From contig OX465598.1 in the NCBI GenBank assembly GCA_950022295.1, positions 174,858,001-174,922,000 on the forward strand: a stretch of 64,000 bases of DNA. The letters run 5' to 3'. This document shows, one piece after another, positions 47,117-58,428 of this stretch (its first letter is position 1; each line of letters begins with the position of its first letter). The position numbers were made by a program, and so were the translations under genes. The notes beneath the pieces were generated by a model that saw only the letters and a list, made by a program, of their open reading frames with translations, had not been told where the DNA came from and ran no database searches. Source of the DNA: Bromus sterilis (lineage: Eukaryota > Streptophyta > Magnoliopsida > Poales > Poaceae).

Positions 47117-47310
47117 CTTCGGACATCCGATGCGTTTCGGACGTCCGACGTGTCGGACGTGCGAAACCCAACGGATTTCCGAAGAGGGCTGATTCTGCGC
47201 AGGCTGGACAGGCTGGAGACCCAGGTGTGGGCAACAGGGAATGTCGGAAATCCGACGAGTTTCGGACATCCGACGTGTCGGACGTCCGAAATCCAACGGA
47301 TTTCCGACAG
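47117..47310 (-). repeat. Internal copies of the TCGGACGTCCGA motif
   Basis: About seven exact or one-to-two-mismatch copies (for example TCGGACATCCGA, TCGGAAATCCGA) in the untranslated space between pol and the env-position ORF. Confidence 0.75.
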
Positions 47311-47724
47311 GCTACTGGGATTTGTTCGTATAGGCCCGAAAATATGAAGAAAGAGGTGACGCTAGAATTGCAAACAACCATGACATGGGGCAAAAGTACA
47401 TAAACTCACAAAATCATAACCATGGATGCACACATGAATGATCAAATCAAACCTTTCACCAAGGAGAGGTGGTGGCCGAAGCCACCATGTTTGAGTGTAT
47501 AGTGCTTTGACACCGCGAAGATGTACCTTGGGTTCAAAGACACTTACTCCATCGATAACCGCTACACGTGGGTTCACCTTGGTGAGCACGCGGAATGTTG
47601 ATGTGGGAATCCATTTATGCATCACGTAGAAGGAGAAAACTCATTTATTGAGTGTCTCCCCCTACATATATGCCTACAGCTAGACAAGATAGTTGCTATG
47701 TGCATGAATGAGAGCAAGATACAC

Positions 47725-49281
47725 CTAGGCCGAGAAGCTATAACGTTCCAAGATACCAAGTTCACCCCTTAGTTGGCAAAACCTTGCTTCATCCAACTGT
47801 TTTGTGAAAATATCGGCAACTTGCTTGTCGGTGCCCACATGTGCAAGAACAATATCACCTTTTTGAATATGATCCCGTATGAAGTGATGACGAATGTCAA
47901 TATGCTTGGTGCGAGGATGTTGACATGGGTTGTTGGCAATCTTGATAGCACTTTCATTGTCACATAAGATGGGTACCTTCTTGTAGGTGAGGCCATAATC
48001 CTTCAAGGTTTGCCTCATCCATAGAACTTGAGTAGCACAACTTGCGGCGGCCACATACTCGGCTTCAGCGGTGGAGAGGGAGATACAATTTTTCTTCTTG
48101 GAGTGCCAACTTACCAATGAGCGCCCAATAAATTGGCATGAACCGGATGTTGACTTCCGATCCACCTTATCTCCGGCCCAATCCGCATCGGTGTACCCCA
48201 AGAGATCAAACTTGGCTTCCTTGGGGTACCAAAGGCCCAACAAAGGAGTATGAACAAGGTATCTAAGAATGCGCTTAACCGCCAAATGATGACTCTCCAT
48301 GGGAGAGGCTTGATATCTTGCACACATTCTTACGCTAAGCATGATATCCGGTCTAGATGGACAAAGGTAAAGCAATGACCCAATCATAGAACGATAAAGA
48401 GTAGCATCAAATGTAATACCGGAAAGGTCTTGATCTAGATATCCCTTGGTTGGCATGGGTGTCTTGCATGGCTTGGCATCCTTCATACCAAACTTCACGA
48501 GCATGTCTTGAATGTACTTTGTTTGAGAGATGAAGGTTCCTTCGGCAAATTGCTCGATTTGATAGCCAAGGAAATACTTCAAGCTCCCCATCATGGACAT
48601 CTCAAAGTTCTTGGTCATAGTTTCTGAGAACCACTTGCACAAAGATGGATTAGGAGAACCAAATATGATGTCATCTACATAGATTTGGCATATGAGAAAT
48701 TCACCATTGGTTCTCTTGGTAAAAAGAGTGGCATCAATGACACCCCTCACAAATCCTTCCTCGATTAAAAACTTCCTAAGATGGTCATACCAAGCCCTAG
48801 GGTCTTGCTTAAGACCATATAATGCCTTATGAAGTTTGTACACGTGGTCCTTGTGATGAGGGTCACAAAATCCGGGTGGTTGAGCTACATATACATCCTC
48901 TTGTAGACGACCATTAAGGAAAGCAATTTTTGCATCCATTTGAAATAATGGAAATCCATTGAATGCGGCATAAGCAAGAAACATGCGTATCGATTCAAGC
49001 CGAGCAACGGGAGCAAAGGTCTCATCAAAATCCAAGCCTTCAACTTGGGAGTACCCTTGAGCCACTAGCCTTGCCTTGTTTCGAATGATATTACCATATT
49101 CATCTTGCTTGTTTTTGAAGATCCACTTGGTTCCCATGATGTTATGATCATGAGGAAGGCCTCTCCACCAGAGACCAAACTTCATTCCGGGTGAAGCTAG
49201 TGAGCTCATCTTGCATTGCAATGAGCCAATCCGCATCCACAAGTGCTTCTTCAACCCTAAGTGGTTCAATGCAAGACACAA
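47725..49281 (-). pseudogene. Reverse transcriptase and RNase H of element G
   Basis: An uninterrupted minus-strand frame of 518 codons, ending at 47725. It has the copia RT motifs in order: GTKWIFKNKQDE, LVAQGYSQVEG, DVYVAQPPGF, YGLKQDPRAWYD, IYVDDIIFGS with the catalytic Asp pair, and YLRYLVHTPL-like connection sequence; RNase H follows with YTDADWAGD, STAEAEY and the IKTKHIDIRHHFIRD region. The end ADIFTKQLDEARF is typical of plant copia elements. The frame is open but disconnected from the integrase by at least one shift upstream (about 49290-49680). It would copy the element RNA into cDNA. No ATG is at the frame start, as expected for an internal polyprotein part. Confidence 0.95.
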
Positions 49282-51718
49282 ACGAGAAGTGAGCGCAAAA
49301 GTTCATAAGTTGACGACGAGTAACTATACCTTGCCCCAATCCCGTGAGGATCTTGTAAACATCAACACGTCTTGCCACCAATGGCATGATGGAAGTTGGA
49401 GTTTCAATCGGCTCTACCCATTCGGGCTCATGGGCAACATTTGGTTCATCATCAAGGGCGGAGCCATCATCAATTTCATCATTTTCTCCAAAGCAAATGC
49501 GGTCAAGTCAATCACGTGGATCAACCGCAACCTAAACTTGTGGTTGAGCAAAAACATCGGCTTGTGGAGGGTCTTGTTCTTGTTCTTGGATAGTGGGCTC
49601 ATCATGAGAAATTGGATCTTGAGTTGTAGGAGGGGGTGCTTGTGGTGGAGGAACACTTGGCCCACCACACACTTCATCATCTCTAGGAACTTGAGCAATG
49701 GGCCAAGATGTCTTGAGAAGGATCTTCATTATTTCCTACATCACTTAGATCAACTTGCTCCCCATGGGAGCCATTAAATTCATCAAACTCCACGTCACAA
49801 GTTTCCACAACACATCCGGTGGATTTGTTGTAGACACTATAGGCGTGAGAGTTTGAAGCATACCCAACAAATATAACCTCAATTGTTTTGGATTGAAACT
49901 TAGCTAACTGGTCTTTCTTATTGAGAAAGAAACACGTACAACCGAATACTCGGAAGTATTTGACGTTTGGCTTGTGACCGGTTAGAAGCTCATAGGGGGT
50001 CTTCATCAAGATCTTGCGAAGAAAGAGCCGGTTTGATGCATGACATGATGTGTTGATGGCTTCGGCTCAAAAGCTATATGGTGACTTGTACTCATCCAAC
50101 ATGGACCGGTCCATCTCCACAAGAGTACGGTTCTTCCTCTCGGCTACACCATTTTGTTGAGGGATGTAAGGTGCGGAATATTGATGTTCTATCCCCTCAT
50201 CACTCAAAAATTCTTCCAAGGTGTAGTTCTTGAATTCGGAGCCATTGTCACTTCGTATTGCCAAGATAGCCATGTTGTATTTCCGTTGTGCTTGCTTGGC
50301 AAAATCAATGAAGGTGGCCTTCGTCTCGTCCTTGGTCTTGAGAAAGAACACCCATGTGTATCTTGAATAATCATCAACAATGAAGAGACCATATTTCTTC
50401 CCACCAAGACTATCCCATGATGGAGGATCAAAGAGATCCACATGAAGGAGCTCCAAAGGCCTCGACGTTGACACGATATTCTTGGGGGTATGCTTTTGTT
50501 GATGTTTCTTCCCGGCTATGCATGCACTACACACACGATCTTTCTCAAAAGACACGTTTGTTAGTCCGAGGATGTGTTCACCCTTTAGGAGATCTTTTAG
50601 ATTTCTCATACCGACATGGGCTAGCCGGCGATGCCACAGCCACCCCTTGTCGTCCTTTGCCATTAGACAAGTTGCATCATAGGTACTCTCTTTCGAGAAA
50701 TAAACCGTATAAAGGTTGCCATACAACTCTCCAACAAAGGCCACTTCGAGAGTATCTCTCCTAAAGACTTTCACACTTGTTAGACCAAATAGTGTATCAT
50801 AACCAACGGAAGCTAGTTGACGAACAGAAAGAAAATTTTATTGAAGGGATTGGACAAGCATGACATTTTCAAGAGACATGTCATTAGTGATAGCCACTTT
50901 GCCCAACCCAAGTACGTTTCCCTTGGAACCCCCACCAAAGACAATGCTCATGTATGGTTGAATTGCGTCCATGAAGTCCTTGAGCAAACGGCTTTCTCCG
51001 GTCATATGATTGGTGAGTCCACTATCAATCACCCATTTGACTCCACCGGAGATAGCATCCTACACATGGATTTAGGCTTTGGTTAGAGGTGCCCATTTTG
51101 CAATGGGACCTCTAAGGTTAGTAACAAGGGTCTTTGGAACCCAAATGGTATAGAAACGAAAAGCATTACGGGGCCCAATGAATTTTGCAAACACCTCTCC
51201 ATCCTTTACCTTACGGAGCACATAGGATGGAGGCATTTTCTCCTTCTACTTGTTAGGAGTGGGCTTGCCCCTAATGGCCTTCTCATTCCCAACATCAACC
51301 TTATCAACAATTTTCTTACCTTTGTCCTTGTGCCCTTCACGAACAAAGATCACCTTTTGGGAGTTGATTCCTTGCTAAGGGTGATATCCTTTGTCACACT
51401 CGTACTTGGATCAAATCCAAGTCCTTCCTTAGCAAAGGATTCCTTGTGATGACTTAATACATCATTTAGGTTTTTCTCGCCTTGGGCACAAGTCAAGAGG
51501 CCCTTCTTTAGTTGAGCGTGAAGAGCTATGTTCTCCTCAATGAGTGATGCTTGATCAATGGTAGAGTTAGTCGGACAAGTATCAATATGCACAATAGTTG
51601 GAGGAGACATCTTTGTAAGTGTTTTTATATGAGCAAGTTTATGGGCCTCGAGATTTTTCTTTAAGGGTAGCGAGTTCCTAATCTTTTGTCTTGAGGGACA
51701 AGGTGAGTACCTCAACAT
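49282..51718 (-). pseudogene. Protease and integrase of element G, broken
   Basis: Minus strand, from 51718 to 49282, in several frames. The protease core is WVIDSGLTNHMTGE (near 51035; the usual Cys after DSG is Leu). A GAG-pre-integrase HH..CC motif follows (WLWHRRLAHVG, CSACIAGK), then the integrase DDE core in the open block 50774-50067: HVDLFDPPSWDSL, SDNGSEFKN, PQQNGVAERKNRTL. The block 50009-49683 holds the C-terminal integrase region (FRVFGCTCFF, VIFVGYASNSHAYSVYN). Stops at about 50840, 51060, 51250 and 50067 break the chain. The family assignment is secure; function is lost here. Confidence 0.9.
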
Positions 51719-52271
51719 CCTTAGAAAGGGAGGTGTTTAGCTCCACAAGTTTTCTCATATCATTAGCAAGATCTTTACATATTTCATTAGCCTTTTTCAA
51801 GGAGGCAACATTCTTGGTATTTAAATCGTTTGATGCGTGAACAACTTTGCATAAGTTGTCTTTTCGATCTTCCTCAAAGTCAATTTTTTGCTCAAGGAGA
51901 ATAAAGTTCTCCTTTTCCTCGGTGAGGAGGATTTCAAGATCCTTGATGGTTGTGGAGTGCTTACCCACCACATCCATCAGTAATTGAAACATTTTGAGCT
52001 TGTTTCCTTTGAGAGAGCTCATCATTTTGTTCACCTTGACAAACAACAAATCTTCACATGTAGCATGTGCATCATCACTTTCCGCATCATGAAATTGATC
52101 ATGAGGTTCGGAAGAGAACATGAAGGTCATCAATAGGAGTTACCTTGATCTTAGCCGAGGAGGAGGGAGTTTCATCGTCAACCAACTTGTCCATGAGACA
52201 CTTGTGTGCATTGTCGGTGTAGTCACTCATGTAGTTGTAGTTTACAACTTCACCTTCCTTGTTGAGGAGCT
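51678..52271 (-). pseudogene. Gag-pol spacer of element G with coiled-coil character
   Basis: After the gag frame is lost at 52272 (a one-base change in an A-run near 52276-52282), another frame continues (LKLLNKEGEV, DKLVDDETPS). A further open block, 52133-51678, encodes an acidic, Lys/Glu/Leu-rich protein with heptad-like spacing (LEILLTEEKENFILLEQKI). Such coiled-coil spacers occur between gag and protease in SIRE-like elements. Confidence 0.6.
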
Positions 52272-53732
52272 TCAAGGTTTTTTGTGTATCTTGGCAACTC
52301 CGGCCACACCACCAACATCCTCGGGATCGGACCCTTCAAGTGCCAACAATGGTTTCTTCTTGAACTTGTTGTTGAGAGGGTTTGGGAGCTTCTTGGCGAC
52401 ATCCTTCCGAGGAAATCGAGGTTTGTCCTCTCTTTTCTCATATGGACACTCCTCCGCAAAGTGACCCGGTCTCTCACAGTTATAGCAGTTTCTCGTCTTC
52501 TTCTTTTGGAATCTTCCCTTGAAGTCCCCTTTGGTGAACTTCTTCACAAAGAGAGAAATATCATCATATGAGGGGGTATCATCGGAGTTATCATCATCTT
52601 CATACTCATTTTCTTCCTCATCATCATCAAACTCCTCGAGCCTAGCCTTGAGAGCAAGGTTTGAGGACGGACCACCATATGTGGCAAGAAGCCTCTTGGA
52701 CTCCTTTAGGTGCTCTTCATATTGCAAGAAGGTGGCAATCACATCATCCGGTGTCATCTTGAAAAAATCGGTCATACGCCTCAATTCCCAAACCATTTGA
52801 TGAGAATACACCATGAGAGCATTCAACATTTTGTCCAAAAGGTAACGGTTGGTGATTTGATATCCATCCAAATATTTTTCACATGTGAAGGACTGGACAT
52901 GAGCAGAGAGAACCTTGAGACGCATATGAAGTTGTTGGGGCGTCTCATCTTTCTTCATGTGAAGGTTGTGCAATGCATTCTTTGCAGTCTCATATCTTGT
53001 CATTTGAAGCGACCCGGTGCCGGACTTGGCAATGAGAAGAGTATCCCACATTTCCTTGGCATTGGTGATATGAAGAAATGGTGCACGTGTCAACTCATCC
53101 ATTCCTCTCTTCAAGAACCCAATAGCCGCAAGGTTGAGATGTCGATCAAACACTTCACTTGGAGTGAGGTTGTTCGGATCAACGGGATAGTAGCCTTTCC
53201 CGGAGTCGATGAGGTTCCACATGGGTTCGCACACAAACCTAAGATAATCTTCCATAAGACTTTTCCAATCCAAAAAGTTAGGATTCTCGGTTAGTACCGG
53301 TGGCTTTTTGTTGAAATTATACTTAGGTTCCCCAAGCCTAGGAGCAGGATAGTCCCATTGGTAGGGACCACCTCTTTGCAAGGGCGCCTTGGAACCGGGG
53401 TGCACAAAGGTCGCTTGTGGGGACCAAGGGGCCGCACCACTTGACGTTTGTGACTCCGACTCCGAAGCCTTCAATCTAGCAAAGGAGGCTTCCATTTCCT
53501 TCCTTTGATTGTCCAAAGCCTTTTGCAAGGCTTTTTCCATATCTCCTGAGGTGAACAACTTGGGGTCCTCAATCTCATAACTAACATGCCCCATGGAGGG
53601 AGGCAACGCTGCTTGTACAGCGGCCCTTTGTTCGGTAGACAATCTCTCGGCTTCCGAACTCGCGGCATCCGCAGCAATTGCGACCTCCTCCACATTGGCA
53701 CCCGAACTTTCGGGGATGCCGGTCTTGGTCAT
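52272..53732 (-). CDS. Gag of element G
   Basis: Open minus-strand frame of 486 codons from ATG 53730-53732, 40 bases after the primer-binding site. It contains the copia gag core (about residues 150-330: FLDWKSLMEDYL, GFLKRGMDEL, AKEMWDTLL, RYETAKNAL), an acidic stretch (about 365-395), a basic region and the zinc knuckle CYNCERPGHFAEECPYEK (C-x2-C-x4-H-x4-C, about residue 425), which binds the RNA. The frame is intact except that its end is altered: an extra base near 52276-52282 gives KIHKKP-stop where homologous chains would read on. This is the best preserved structural gene in the window. Confidence 0.92.
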   Translation of the reverse strand: MTKTGIPESSGANVEEVAIAADAASSEAERLSTEQRAAVQAALPPSMGHVSYEIEDPKLFTSGDMEKALQKALDNQRKEMEASFARLKASESESQTSSGAAPWSPQATFVHPGSKAPLQRGGPYQWDYPAPRLGEPKYNFNKKPPVLTENPNFLDWKSLMEDYLRFVCEPMWNLIDSGKGYYPVDPNNLTPSEVFDRHLNLAAIGFLKRGMDELTRAPFLHITNAKEMWDTLLIAKSGTGSLQMTRYETAKNALHNLHMKKDETPQQLHMRLKVLSAHVQSFTCEKYLDGYQITNRYLLDKMLNALMVYSHQMVWELRRMTDFFKMTPDDVIATFLQYEEHLKESKRLLATYGGPSSNLALKARLEEFDDDEEENEYEDDDNSDDTPSYDDISLFVKKFTKGDFKGRFQKKKTRNCYNCERPGHFAEECPYEKREDKPRFPRKDVAKKLPNPLNNKFKKKPLLALEGSDPEDVGGVAGVAKIHKKP

Positions 53733-53771
53733 CGCTCTCTAAGGCGGTTAAGCCACAAGAATAGAGCATGA

Positions 53772-53784
53772 GGCTCTGATACCA
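53772..53784 (-). other. Primer-binding site of element G (tRNA-iMet type)
   Basis: TGGTATCAGAGCC on the minus strand, 2 bases inside the 5' LTR. Confidence 0.9.
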
Positions 53785-53786
53785 AT

Positions 53787-55207
53787 TGAAAGGATCGAGA
53801 TAGACCTAGAGGGGGGGGTGAAAAGGTCTGATTACAAATTTTATCACTACTTAGTAACTTTTAGGCAATAGTGCGGAAAACAAAGGTGTGCCTAACAATT
53901 GCAAGGTCTATTTGGCAAAGACAAGATAAACAATAAGCACAATAAACAAAAGCAAGTGAGGGGAAAATAATGCGGTAGTACAAGTAATAAGGGGAAAGAG
54001 AAGGGATAACCGAATGACACGGAGACAACGATGTATCCCGATGTTCACTTCCTTGGAGGGAAGCTACTCACCGTTCGGAGAGAGTGGGTGAGACCACGAA
54101 GGCACACCAACGCCACGAAGGCTCACTCTATTCCCCTTGAGATATCACCAAGAAGGCGGTTCCCAACCACTACCGGTTGACCTTAAAGGTGGTCACCAAA
54201 CCCTCACAAACTCAACGGGGGTAATCCTAATGGTCGATTCCTCTCCGAAGAACTCCTACCCGCCTAGGAGTCTCCAACCTCGAAGAGTAACAAGATCAAT
54301 GGGAAATGCTCAAGACTTGCTCAAAACGCGATTTTCTTTGGTTGGAAGATGGGGAAGGGGCGGATCTATCACTGGGTGGAAGATCCGTCAAGAACTCTCA
54401 AGGAACTCTCCGGGATCTGAGATTTGTTGAGGGAGAGAGTGAGAGGGAGAACTTGTGTTCTTGGGTGTTTCTAAATGAAGTGGTCAACCCTCACAAGTGG
54501 GAGTGAGGGGGTATTTATAGCCCAAGGGACGAAATGGCCGTTGGGACATTAATGATGTGTAAGTGTCGGACGTCCCTCAGGTATCGGACGTCCGAAAGTT
54601 CACATGTCGGACGTCCGAGCCTGGTCGGACGTCCGAAGTGTAATATCTGTGTGTAGCAACCAACATTGCACGAAAAAGATCAGTAGCACATCGGACGTTC
54701 GACAGAGTTTGGACGTCCGTCGGGTCGGACGTCCGAACCACGTCGGAAGCCCGGCATTTTCGCATGTCTAGTGACCTTTCCTACGATAAACAATATACAA
54801 GATGTCGGACGTCCGATGAGTGTCGGACGTCCGAAACTTTGAAATTTCGGACGTCCGAAACTCGTCGGACGCCCGAAAGTAGTGGTCATATTTTTACTAT
54901 TTGGGCTCCACAATTGTGTCGAGATGTTTTTGTTTGAATTAGCTTTGAGCAAATCTTAAACACAAACCCACTTATCCCCTCTTTATAGTGTGGGGATCCC
55001 TATACTCAAGATAAACCGAAAAGCTTACGCTTTAACATAGATTGGATCCGTATCTTGAGCATATCGACATGATTAGATGGTCCTTGATCCACCAACACAA
55101 CGCACCGAGGACTAAAACCTGAGATATCCTTGGCAAACATGATTAGTCCTATATATGTACATTGTCATCAACATCAAAATATACTTAAGGGGAAGATAGC
55201 ACTTTCA
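53787..55207 (-). repeat. 5' LTR of element G
   Basis: TGAAAGG at 53787 to CTTTCA at 55207. Same structure as the 3' LTR, but with different copy numbers of the TCGGACGTCCGA motif (54565-54885). Confidence 0.92.
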
Positions 55208-55446
55208 AGGAGTTGGAGCCACGGTCTCCTAGCGAGGCCGTGTTCCTGGAGCTGCTACGGTGCCTGCTTGCTGGGCTGCTAGCCGTGCTGGTTGGCTCGT
55301 CGCTCTTGATGTGGGTGGTCACCCGGCAGGAGCGAGCTCGCGCAAGGGAGGGCAGGGATGCGGTAGCTCGGGAGCGGGACGACAATGGAGCCACGGCTGG
55401 TGGTCCTCTAGGCTTATTCAATCGTCGCTTCGGACCGGCGGAATGA
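55208..55446 (+). CDS. Unidentified ORF in element H, antisense, split by element G
   Basis: The plus-strand frame runs from at least 43128 to 43346, is cut by element G, and resumes at 55213, ending at 55446; across the target site the two parts join in frame. A possible start is ATG 43314. The C-terminal part has a strongly hydrophobic stretch of about 25 residues (LRCLLAGLLAVLVGSSLLMWVV) that looks like a membrane span, followed by an Arg/Asp-rich tail. I do not recognise it. High GC content makes chance ORFs more likely here, so this could be an artefact. Confidence 0.25.
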
Positions 55447-56305
55447 GAAGGGTTGCAGCGGGGTGAGGCAGCGGGCTGCTGGATGTCACGCAGAGTGGTG
55501 ACGGCGGCGCCACTATCTCGGAGGCTTGGAGGGGTCGAAGGGTTTTGGCAACGCGAGGGTCTCGCCTCTGGTTTCTCCTCATCGAGTGACAACCAGGCTG
55601 GACGGGCATCGGTGTAGGATCCGGGTCTACAATCGTACTGGAAGGGTTGCAAGGCTTTCGCCACAATGAAATCTCAGAGTTTATCCGATATTTCGACTGG
55701 CTTTGGGACCGGGTTCAAGGGCTGGGAAAATCGCCTCTGAATCCGGGGTCAAAGGTCTGGCAAAACGTGGCAGGCGCAGAAGGGTGGGAGATGTGTCCTT
55801 GCATTCCATACGGGTACTGGGGTGATCGTACCCATGAGGAATGAATCTCGCGCGGGCGCGAGCGTGCAACGTGGCAATAGCAAACTCAAACCACTATACA
55901 TGCAAATGCGAGAAAACACATCAGATCAAACCACACCAAGATGTTTTAATTACAGTGGGTATATGTACTCTGGGCTTACATATACCTAAACCAGCTCGCA
56001 TTTATTAGAGACTCAGAACGAGTCTAATGTTAAGGGTGTAAGTTCTCTACTGATTACAAACATCTTGGAAACCACTATCAGCTCTGTTAAACATTTCTTC
56101 TTAACAAGGGACAGATGCAACAAAGGCACAAACAAACACGGCATACATAAAGCATTACAACAACAGACAATACAAGCATCACATGCAACACAAGCAACAG
56201 AAACAAGCGCGACCTGACTACGCACCTTACGACAACCACTCACTCGGAACTACGGTTCCCATCCTCTGGCAAGGGCGGAAAAAAAACTAGCCAACATCTA
56301 ACAAA
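55447..56305 (-). other. Internal region of element H
   Basis: GC-rich to 55870, then AT-rich sequence with a 3'-UTR-like character (55870-56300) downstream of the small minus-strand frame below. No pol domain and no clear gene. Confidence 0.4.
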
Positions 56306-56590
56306 CTAGTCTAGCTCGCGATCTCCTGGAGGACGCAGGCTGAGATGCTTCCCGAAGTCGAGTAACTCGGCTAGTCGGGACTCAACTCCTGGGGCAGCAG
56401 CTAGATCTTGCTGGAGCAGACCTTGCCGATACAGCAGAAGGATGGTTCGGTTGGTGGGGTCGGCGTAGACAGTGCCTAGGTTGCACTTGTCCATGGGCTG
56501 GGAGGGTAGCACCACACGAGAGGGTGGCACGACCTGAGAGGATAGCACTGGGTTTGGCAGCAGGGGATCGACAGCTTGAGAGGAACCTTG
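56306..56590 (-). CDS. C-terminal part of an unidentified ORF in element H
   Basis: Minus-strand frame ending at 56306 and open up to the BARE-like insertion at 56590. It reads RTILLLYRQGLLQQDLA then a LAELLDFGKHLSLRPPGD end, with the base usage of a real exon and an AT-rich possible 3' untranslated region after it. The upstream part is displaced by the BARE-like element. It does not match gag, protease, integrase or RT in my memory. It could be an accessory ORF or a captured gene fragment of H. Confidence 0.35.
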   Translation of the reverse strand, partial: QGSSQAVDPLLPNPVLSSQVVPPSRVVLPSQPMDKCNLGTVYADPTNRTILLLYRQGLLQQDLAAAPGVESRLAELLDFGKHLSLRPPGDRELD

Positions 56591-58415
56591 TGTTGGAATT
56601 ATGCCCTAGAGGCAATAATAAATTTTATTATTATAATTCCAGGTTCATTATTAAAGTTTATATGTCTATGCTATAACTGAAAATGGCTTATGCGGATCTT
56701 TGCCAAGTAGCATGTTAACTGGCTCCGGAGGAAAACCCATATGCAGGTGTGGAGTATAAACACCAAGTGTTCTTCGTCTGCATCTAGGACTAACCCGTGT
56801 GTTATGGATGACATGTTTTCCTGTTCATAGGGCATTGGAAATGCTGGTAACACATGGGGGCACATTGTTGCCAGAACAAGGGTGCTGAACCGACCCATTT
56901 GTATGATTTACTTTGAGATCACATCATTTCCATGTTATAAGTAAAATCATCTAAGTTAATATGCATATGTCCTTCATGACCATAAGAATGTTTCGTAACT
57001 TCATACCGGAGGGTGGGTTTTGACACTGTCCCAACACCACCCGTAACACGCGTGGCAATGACGGCTTTGATCACTCACACCCGAAAGTGTGTCAACGGAC
57101 TTAACGATTCGAGTTGGGAATTTTCTCCTCTAACGATGGAGAGGTACTTCTGTGGGCCCTCTCGGTATTACGGCATCCAACATCGTGTGGCCAGACACTG
57201 TGAATTGATCACAAGGGATACCGGAATACTAAACAAGAAAATGGAACAAAACAAGAAGGAGGATGACTTGGTATAATTGTTAATGGTTAATCATGCGGAT
57301 ACCTAATAGGTCTCCCCTCAGGTTTAGAATAGTATCGTGAAGCAAATAGGACTGGCATGTTAAGCTTGTGGTTCACTCGAATTTATATTCTTATAGGTAC
57401 AGGAACCGTTATGGGTGTCCATGGCTCCGCTATCAGTTATTGTTCCGCGGGAAAATAAGTTTCCGGTTCATGTCCGTATTCTACCGAACCTATGGGGTCA
57501 CACACTTAAAGGTAGATGATCTGTAGAGTACTAGAGTGATAGGATCATGTATTTATCACACCACGAAAGTCTCGGACTGATCGGGTTATGATCGATGAGA
57601 AAACCGGAACCGTTTCGGGGACCCTGTAAGGTACCGGGAAGAGTTTTAAGAAAACCGGGTAAAACCGAAGGGCCGGAAAAGTTCTGAGTTGGTCTAGATA
57701 TATTTAATATTCATTTATTATGTATTTCGAAAAGTTTTTGAAATTAAATTAATGAATTTAATATCAATGGGCTCCCTTTCACTTGGAAGGCCCAAGTGGG
57801 GAGGGAGCACATGGGCCAAGGGAGCCCAAGAGGGGAGGGTGCCTTGGGGGAGATTCCAGGAAGCTTCCCCCCTCCCCCTTGGCCCAACCCTAGGGAGGGG
57901 AACCCTAGGGCACAGCCCCTAGGGCTTCCCCCTCCTCCCAGATGGATCCCCTCCCCCTTCCCCTATAAATAGAGGAGGTGGGGGCATCCCTTCAACACAC
58001 AATTGAAGTTGTTCTTTCCCGAAGGGTTGTCCCCTCTCTCTCCCTCTCATTAGATCCAATCTTCACCACCCCGAAGGGTTGCTCATCCCTCCTCTCTACT
58101 CCGGTGGCGCCGAGCTCTGGACGGTGGAGCCCTGCCGGATCATCTACACTGTACGTGTGGATCAACCTTAGAAAGATCGTGCGTTCGATCTTTGTTCGAG
58201 GGACTCCACGGTGATTAGATCTGTTCGTGGGTTTGTTCATCTTCACGCTTCTTCAGCTCTCCATCAACATCTTCCGCTGCGAGAGAGTGCATCCGTTGAA
58301 CAGTTGCAAGAAGGTAACAAGATCGATATCATCATCTGCATCTTCCTAGATCCGTTCTTGGGTTTGGTTTTCGTAGTGCCAGAATTTTTTTTGTTTTCTA
58401 CTCCGAATCCCAACA
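56591..58415 (+). repeat. 5' LTR of the BARE-like element
   Basis: TGTTGG at 56591 to CCAACA at 58415, ends that are inverted repeats. Length fits the family (about 1.8 kb). Confidence 0.95.
57964..57971 (+). promoter_or_regulatory. TATA box of the BARE-like LTR
   Basis: TATAAATA followed by a purine-rich leader, at the position of the known LTR promoter in this family. Confidence 0.75.
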
Positions 58416-58416
58416 G

Positions 58417-58428
58417 TGGTATCAGAGC
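58417..58428 (+). other. Primer-binding site of the BARE-like element (tRNA-iMet type)
   Basis: TGGTATCAGAGC, 1 base after the LTR. Confidence 0.92.

Larger units (their letters stand above)
43347..55207 (-). mobile_element. Element G: SIRE/Maximus-like Ty1/copia retrotransposon, full length
   Basis: 11,861 bp, minus strand: 5' LTR 55207-53787 (1421 bp), tRNA-iMet primer-binding site, gag, protease, integrase, RT/RNase H, an extra ORF in env position, polypurine tract and 3' LTR 44768-43347 (1422 bp). The integrase-before-RT order defines Ty1/copia. Target duplication AGGAA (43342-43346) and AGGAG (55208-55212), 4 of 5 matching. The two LTRs show about twenty differences over their first 400 bases, plus repeat-number differences, so insertion is old, and pol has several stops. 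SIRE/Maximus affiliation rests on the extra ORF, LTR style and total size. Confidence 0.92.
27197..56590 (-). mobile_element. Element H: long-LTR Ty3/gypsy interrupted by CACTA, copia G and BARE-like elements
   Basis: Its 3' LTR (minus strand) starts at 42756 and ends at 27197; with the CACTA element removed it is about 4340 bp and has inverted ends TGTGACACCCC/GGGGTGTTACA. A polypurine tract (42757-42770) and internal sequence follow (42757-43346, 55208-56590). Beyond 56590 it is covered by the BARE-like insertion and continues outside the window. About 2 kb of visible internal region upstream of the polypurine tract has no integrase or RT, so H is probably non-autonomous or has a very long 3' region. 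It inserted in the protease gene of E. Long LTRs suggest the same broad chromovirus-like class as D and F, but the sequence family differs. Confidence 0.75.

Noticed and set aside
48071..50764. Plus-strand ORFs opposite the G pol
   Set aside because: Antisense shadows of the integrase and RT frames.
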